Positions 4,717 through 8,235 of a DNA stretch of 8,235 nucleotides are shown here, in pieces. The position numbers and the translations under genes were made by a program. Source of the DNA: Candidatus Zixiibacteriota bacterium (GTDB lineage Bacteria; Zixibacteria; MSB-5A5; GN15; FEB-12); assembly GCA_016213305.1 (NCBI GenBank), contig JACRAV010000266.1:1-8235 (forward strand), written 5' to 3'. The notes below the pieces were generated by a model that saw nothing but the letters and a program-made list of their open reading frames with translations, had not been told where the DNA came from and did no database searches. How positions within the stretch are numbered: position 1 is the stretch's first letter; each line of letters starts with the position of its first letter.

Positions 4717-6280
4717 GATACTCTCCATACAATCTTCGGAACACGTCCGATATTTCACCCACGGTGGCGTACGCCTCCACCGCCTCAATCACCGCCGGCA
4801 CGACATTGCCGCCCGACGAGGCCGTCTCTTTCAGCCCATCGAGCGCCCGAGCGGCGCGTTCGGCATTACGGCGATGCCTGACCTGTTGCACCGCCTCAAC
4901 TTGCCGACGTTCGAGCCGTTCGTCAACCTTCAAAATTACCTGAGGCGCCTGCACCGCCGAGGTGAACTGGTTCACCCCGATCACCACCGCCTCCCGCTTT
5001 TCAATCGCCTGCTGATACTCCCAGGCCGAGCGGGCGATTTCGGCCTTGAAATACCCCGACTCAACACAGGCCACCGCGCCCCCCCGGCGTTCGACTTCCT
5101 GCATGATCGCCGTCGCCTTGCTCTCCACCTGATCGGTCAGATATTCGACATAATACGACCCGGCCAGTGGATCGGCGGTTGCGGCAACGCCTGATTCGTA
5201 CGCCAGAATCTGCTGGGTGCGCAGGGCGATCTCGGCCGACTTTTCGGTGGGAAGCGCCAGCGCTTCGTCAAAACCGTTGGTATGCAACGACTGCGTTCCA
5301 CCCAGCACCGCCGCCAGCGCCTGCATACCGGTGCGCACGATGTTGTTTTCCGGCTGTTGCGCCGTCAGCGTCGAACCCCCGGTCTGGGTGTGGAATCGAA
5401 ACAGCAGTGACCGCTCGTCTTTGGCGCCGAATTGCTCTTTGACAATCCGCGCCCACATCCGGCGGGCCGCTCGAAACTTGGCCACCTCTTCGAACAGATC
5501 ATTATGCGCGGCGAAGAAGAACGACAACCGCGGGCCAATCTGGTCAATCCCCATATCCGCCGCCAGCGCCGCCTGGACATAGGCGATGCCATCGGATAAC
5601 GTGAAGGCGATTTCTTGCGCCGCCGTAGCCCCCGCCTCGCGAATATGATAGCCGGATATCGAAATCGTGTTGTATTTGGGAAGATTATCTTTGCCGTATG
5701 CGAAAATATCCGTGATGATCCGCATCGAGGGTTTCGGCGGAAGTATGTATGTCCCCCGCGCTATGAACTCCTTGAGAATATCGTTTTGCACCGTACCGGA
5801 CAACTGCGACTCGCTTACCCCCTGTTTGCGGCCGACGGCAATATACATTGACAGCAGAATGACCGCCGTCGCATTGATGGTCATCGACGTCGATACCTTG
5901 TCGAGCGGAATACCGTCGAACAGCGTCTCCATGTCGGCCAGCGAATCAATCGCCACGCCGGTGCGGCCAACCTCCCCTTTCGCAAGCGGATGATCCGAAT
6001 CGTATCCGATCTGGGTCGCCAGATCAAACGCGACCGAAAGCCCTGTCTGCCCGCGCTCCAGAAGATACTTGTACCGCTTGTTGGTTTCCGCCGCTGTCCC
6101 GAACCCCGCATATTGCCTCATGGTCCAGAAACGGCCGCGATACATATCGGGATAGATTCCGCGCGTGTACGGATACTTCCCCGGCTCTCCAATGCGCGCC
6201 ATTTCCCCCTTGGCCGTTTGTGCATCGGCGACAACGGGGATGTCGATTCCCGATGTGGTCTTTTTCGGTTTAGTGGCCAT
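4703..6280 (-). CDS. mcmA1: Methylmalonyl-CoA mutase, large (catalytic) subunit without B12 domain
   Basis: Catalyses the adenosylcobalamin-dependent rearrangement of (R)-methylmalonyl-CoA to succinyl-CoA. From ATG 6280 it is 525 residues, the length of the stand-alone TIM-barrel chain; the ~130-residue C-terminal B12-binding domain with DxHxxG is absent, so a separate small subunit is needed. Specificity residues fit methylmalonyl-CoA rather than isobutyryl-CoA. By alignment with the Propionibacterium enzyme, Tyr75, Met78, Arg82 and Tyr89 lie in YPDMYRGRFWTMRQY, Arg207 is the R of ARGTYILPP (residue 175), and His244 is the H of SGYHIREAG (residue 212). The family block QTGLSVAFDLATQIGYDSDH follows Tyr89. 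A TTG at 6295 would add five residues; ATG is preferred though its Shine-Dalgarno site is weak. It overlaps the carrier protein stop by 11 bases, indicating coupling. Gene naming varies (mutB, scpA, mcmA1). Confidence 0.95.
   Translation of the reverse strand: MATKPKKTTSGIDIPVVADAQTAKGEMARIGEPGKYPYTRGIYPDMYRGRFWTMRQYAGFGTAAETNKRYKYLLERGQTGLSVAFDLATQIGYDSDHPLAKGEVGRTGVAIDSLADMETLFDGIPLDKVSTSMTINATAVILLSMYIAVGRKQGVSESQLSGTVQNDILKEFIARGTYILPPKPSMRIITDIFAYGKDNLPKYNTISISGYHIREAGATAAQEIAFTLSDGIAYVQAALAADMGIDQIGPRLSFFFAAHNDLFEEVAKFRAARRMWARIVKEQFGAKDERSLLFRFHTQTGGSTLTAQQPENNIVRTGMQALAAVLGGTQSLHTNGFDEALALPTEKSAEIALRTQQILAYESGVAATADPLAGSYYVEYLTDQVESKATAIMQEVERRGGAVACVESGYFKAEIARSAWEYQQAIEKREAVVIGVNQFTSAVQAPQVILKVDERLERRQVEAVQQVRHRRNAERAARALDGLKETASSGGNVVPAVIEAVEAYATVGEISDVFRRLYGEYHDAR
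4721..4726 (-). promoter_or_regulatory. Ribosome binding site for the lipoprotein frame
   Basis: On the minus strand GGAGAG lies 4 bases before the ATG at 4716. It lies inside the end of the mutase gene and selects this start over in-frame ATGs at 4728 and 4788; it also places the hydrophobic signal segment directly at the N-terminus. Confidence 0.65.
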
Positions 6281-6794
6281 CGGCTTGAAACTCAACGAGC
6301 GGGTCGCCTTTTTCGACCGTACGACCGACGACTGCTGTCACCGCCGAAACCGTGGCGTCGGCTTTGGCTTTGATGATATTTTCCATTTTCATCGCTTCGA
6401 TCACCACCAGCGGCTGACCTTTGGTCACTCGCTGTCCGGGCGTCACATGTATTTTCAGCACCAGACCGGGCATCGGGGCGCGCAATTGCCGCTCGACCGC
6501 CGCGTGCGCCACAATCCCCGCCGCTTTGCGCGCCTGCGCCACATGAAAATTCTCCACCTGAACCGGGATCTCCTGCCCGAGCATGAACACGATCCGGTCG
6601 CCGTTACTCCCCGCCGGGCGGACATCCACCTCGAACGACTCGTGATCGGCCAGCAGGAGAAAGCGATTCTCGCCAAGGTGATTGTGGGTAATCGCGGTGG
6701 GCCGGCCATTGACCGTCGCGCGATAATTCTCCGAATGATATTCGAGCAGTATATCAAACTCGCGCCCGTCCACCGTCACCACATACCTGGCCAT
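6270..6794 (-). CDS. Biotin carboxyl carrier protein with BT-like linker domain
   Basis: Carries biotin between the biotin carboxylase and a carboxyltransferase. The 174-residue product has two parts. Residues 1-88 resemble the BT (BC-CT interaction) domain found in propionyl-CoA carboxylase alpha chains: a strand series including YRATVNGRPTAI, RFLLLADHESFEVDVRP and DRIVFMLGQEIPVQVENFH. Residues 104-169 form the biotinyl domain, from LRAPMPGLVLKIHVTPGQRV to VEKGDPLVEF, with biotinylated K136 in EAMKMEN. The start ATG overlaps the biotin carboxylase stop (TGATG) and has GGAG eight bases upstream, deciding against the longer frame from 6848. Position and domain order suggest the alpha chain of propionyl-CoA carboxylase split into two genes between BC and BT. 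Acetyl-CoA or other acyl-CoA carboxylase use cannot be excluded. Confidence 0.92.
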   Translation of the reverse strand: MARYVVTVDGREFDILLEYHSENYRATVNGRPTAITHNHLGENRFLLLADHESFEVDVRPAGSNGDRIVFMLGQEIPVQVENFHVAQARKAAGIVAHAAVERQLRAPMPGLVLKIHVTPGQRVTKGQPLVVIEAMKMENIIKAKADATVSAVTAVVGRTVEKGDPLVEFQADGH

Positions 6795-8235
6795 CAGTTT
6801 TTCTCCGGTAGGTGGTGCAGGTTCGACATCCGATGGGCATGTTTCCACCGCACGCTTTTCCCCGTCTGTGATGCCGCGCCATTTCCCGGCGCGATGGCGA
6901 TCTTGCGTTCATTCAGGAAACGGTCGAGCGCGGCGGCCAGCGCCGCCCGCGCGGCCAATCCGTCGTCTATTCGCCGATACGTGGAATCAGGATACTCTTC
7001 CTGCAAAAAACGGGTCGATAACTCTCCCTGCAGGAACCGCTGATTTGCCAACACTGTCCGATGAAACCCGATTGTTGTCTTCACGCCCGATATCCGATAC
7101 TCTTCTAGTGCTCTTTGGGCGCGGCTGATCGCCTCGGCGCGATCATTCCCCCACACCACCAGCTTGGCGATCATCGGATCGTAATAGATTGGTATTTCAG
7201 AATAAATGACGACGCCGGAATCGACCCGCACTCCGGGACCGGCGGGCATGCGATAATTCTTGAGCACACCGGTTGACGGCATGAACCCTTCCTCAGGGTC
7301 CTCGGCGTAAATACGGCACTCGATGGCATGACCGCGCATGACAATATCGGACTGCTTCTGCTGAAGTTGCCGTCCCTCGGCGATGGCGATCTGTTCCTTG
7401 ACCAGATCGAAACCGGTGACCATTTCAGTGACTGGATGCTCCACTTGAAGCCGGGTGTTCACTTCGAGAAAGTAAAACGAACGGTCCTGATCGACCAGAA
7501 ACTCAACCGTGCCCGCACCGACATACCCCGACGATCTGGCGATACCGACCGCCGCTTCGCCCATCTTCTTGCGAAGCTCCGCCGTCATGATCGGCGAGGG
7601 GGATTCTTCGATCACTTTTTGATGCCGCCGCTGTATGGAACATTCGCGCTCGCCCAGATACAGCGCGTTCCCGTGCTGGTCGCAGAGAATCTGTATTTCA
7701 ATATGGCGCGGCCGGGTAAGATATTTCTCGATAAACACCCGGCCGTCGCCGAATGCCGACCGGGCCTCGCTCGAGGCCGACTGCACCGCTTCTATGAACT
7801 GTGATTCGTTTTCAACGACTCGCATTCCCTTGCCGCCGCCGCCCGCCGCCGCCTTGACCAGAATGGGGAATCCCATTTTGAGCGCCAGCGCCTGCGCGAC
7901 CGACATATCAGCGGGGTCGATATCGCCGCCGGGGACAACCGGCAGTCCCGCCTTGACCGCCATCGCGCGGGCCTGGAGTTTATCGCCCAATGCTTTGATC
8001 GTTTCCGAACGCGGCCCGATGAAGATAATGCCCTCGTCTTCGCACCGTCTGGCGAACACCGGATTCTCCGAGAGAAAACCGTAGCCGGGATGAATGGCGT
8101 CGGCCCCCGCCTCACGCGCGGCCTGAATGATATTATCGTGAACGAGATAGCTTTGTGACGACGGCGACGGTCCGATGGCTACCGCTTCGTCGGCCATCCG
8201 GACATGATACGCGGCCCTGTCGCATTCGGAGAATA
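6794..8235 (-). CDS. accC: Biotin carboxylase subunit of an acyl-CoA (likely propionyl-CoA) carboxylase, 5' end outside window
   Basis: ATP-dependent carboxylation of carrier-bound biotin. The frame is open to the right edge: codons upstream of ATG 8197 read FSECDRAAYHVR, the conserved segment before MADEAVAIGP in this family, so about 30-40 N-terminal residues including the usual ANRGEIA motif lie beyond. Counting from that Met, visible marks are HPGYGFLSEN (36-45), the ATP-grasp glycine loop KAAAGGGGKGM (115-125), EKYLTRPRHIEIQ (157-169), GERECSIQRRHQKVIEE (182-198), catalytic FLEVNTRLQVEHPVTE (243-258), ECRIYAEDPEEG, and the family C-terminus ending SRFLQEEYPDSTY-like. After the usual end of ~450 residues a short basic tail follows, where a fused alpha chain would continue into BT. 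Its TGA overlaps the carrier protein ATG. The mutase and epimerase downstream point to propionyl-CoA. Confidence 0.95.
   Translation of the reverse strand, partial: FSECDRAAYHVRMADEAVAIGPSPSSQSYLVHDNIIQAAREAGADAIHPGYGFLSENPVFARRCEDEGIIFIGPRSETIKALGDKLQARAMAVKAGLPVVPGGDIDPADMSVAQALALKMGFPILVKAAAGGGGKGMRVVENESQFIEAVQSASSEARSAFGDGRVFIEKYLTRPRHIEIQILCDQHGNALYLGERECSIQRRHQKVIEESPSPIMTAELRKKMGEAAVGIARSSGYVGAGTVEFLVDQDRSFYFLEVNTRLQVEHPVTEMVTGFDLVKEQIAIAEGRQLQQKQSDIVMRGHAIECRIYAEDPEEGFMPSTGVLKNYRMPAGPGVRVDSGVVIYSEIPIYYDPMIAKLVVWGNDRAEAISRAQRALEEYRISGVKTTIGFHRTVLANQRFLQGELSTRFLQEEYPDSTYRRIDDGLAARAALAAALDRFLNERKIAIAPGNGAASQTGKSVRWKHAHRMSNLHHLPEKN

Noticed and set aside
4703..6280. Isobutyryl-CoA or other acyl-CoA mutase instead of methylmalonyl-CoA mutase
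   Set aside because: Tyr at the Tyr89 position and Arg at the Arg207 position fit methylmalonyl-CoA; isobutyryl-CoA mutase carries Phe and Gln there. The epimerase and carboxylase neighbours agree.

Overview
The window is a compact, GC-rich bacterial chromosome segment. Genes overlap or nearly touch except in the first ~360 bases, which hold intergenic repeats. No plasmid, phage or insertion-sequence genes are visible. The architecture (split propionyl-CoA carboxylase alpha chain, methylmalonyl-CoA mutase large chain without a B12 domain, BlaI-like regulator, repeat-rich intergenic DNA) suits an environmental, possibly uncultivated, Gram-negative lineage of the FCB or Zixibacteria type. That placement is a low-confidence impression.

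Left edge (1-361): a gene-free stretch with a string of hairpins and a degenerate direct repeat. Next is a leftward GNAT acetyltransferase (362-940). A rightward block follows: a uroporphyrinogen-decarboxylase-family protein carrying the zinc-ligand pattern of corrinoid-dependent methyltransferases (974-1972), a GAF protein resembling free methionine-(R)-sulfoxide reductase (1969-2433), a promoter-like site with two inverted repeats (2452-2492), a 53-residue LiaI/LiaF-type membrane protein (2507-2668), a short BlaI/MecI-type repressor with a probable non-ATG start (2665-2988), and a membrane-anchored extracytoplasmic protein of unknown function (3039-3740).

Right half (3757-8235): a tightly coupled leftward operon for the propionyl-CoA to succinyl-CoA route. 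In transcription order it holds biotin carboxylase (cut by the window edge), biotin carboxyl carrier protein with a BT-like domain, methylmalonyl-CoA mutase catalytic chain, a lipoprotein gene interrupted by an in-frame TAA, and methylmalonyl-CoA epimerase. The carboxyltransferase chain and the B12-binding chain of the mutase are not in the window and must be encoded elsewhere if the pathway is complete.

The pathway genes are ordinary in function. The least explained parts are the interrupted lipoprotein inside the operon, the small membrane protein/BlaI/anchored protein group with its dyad-bearing promoter, the methyltransferase-like/GAF pair, and the hairpin cluster.
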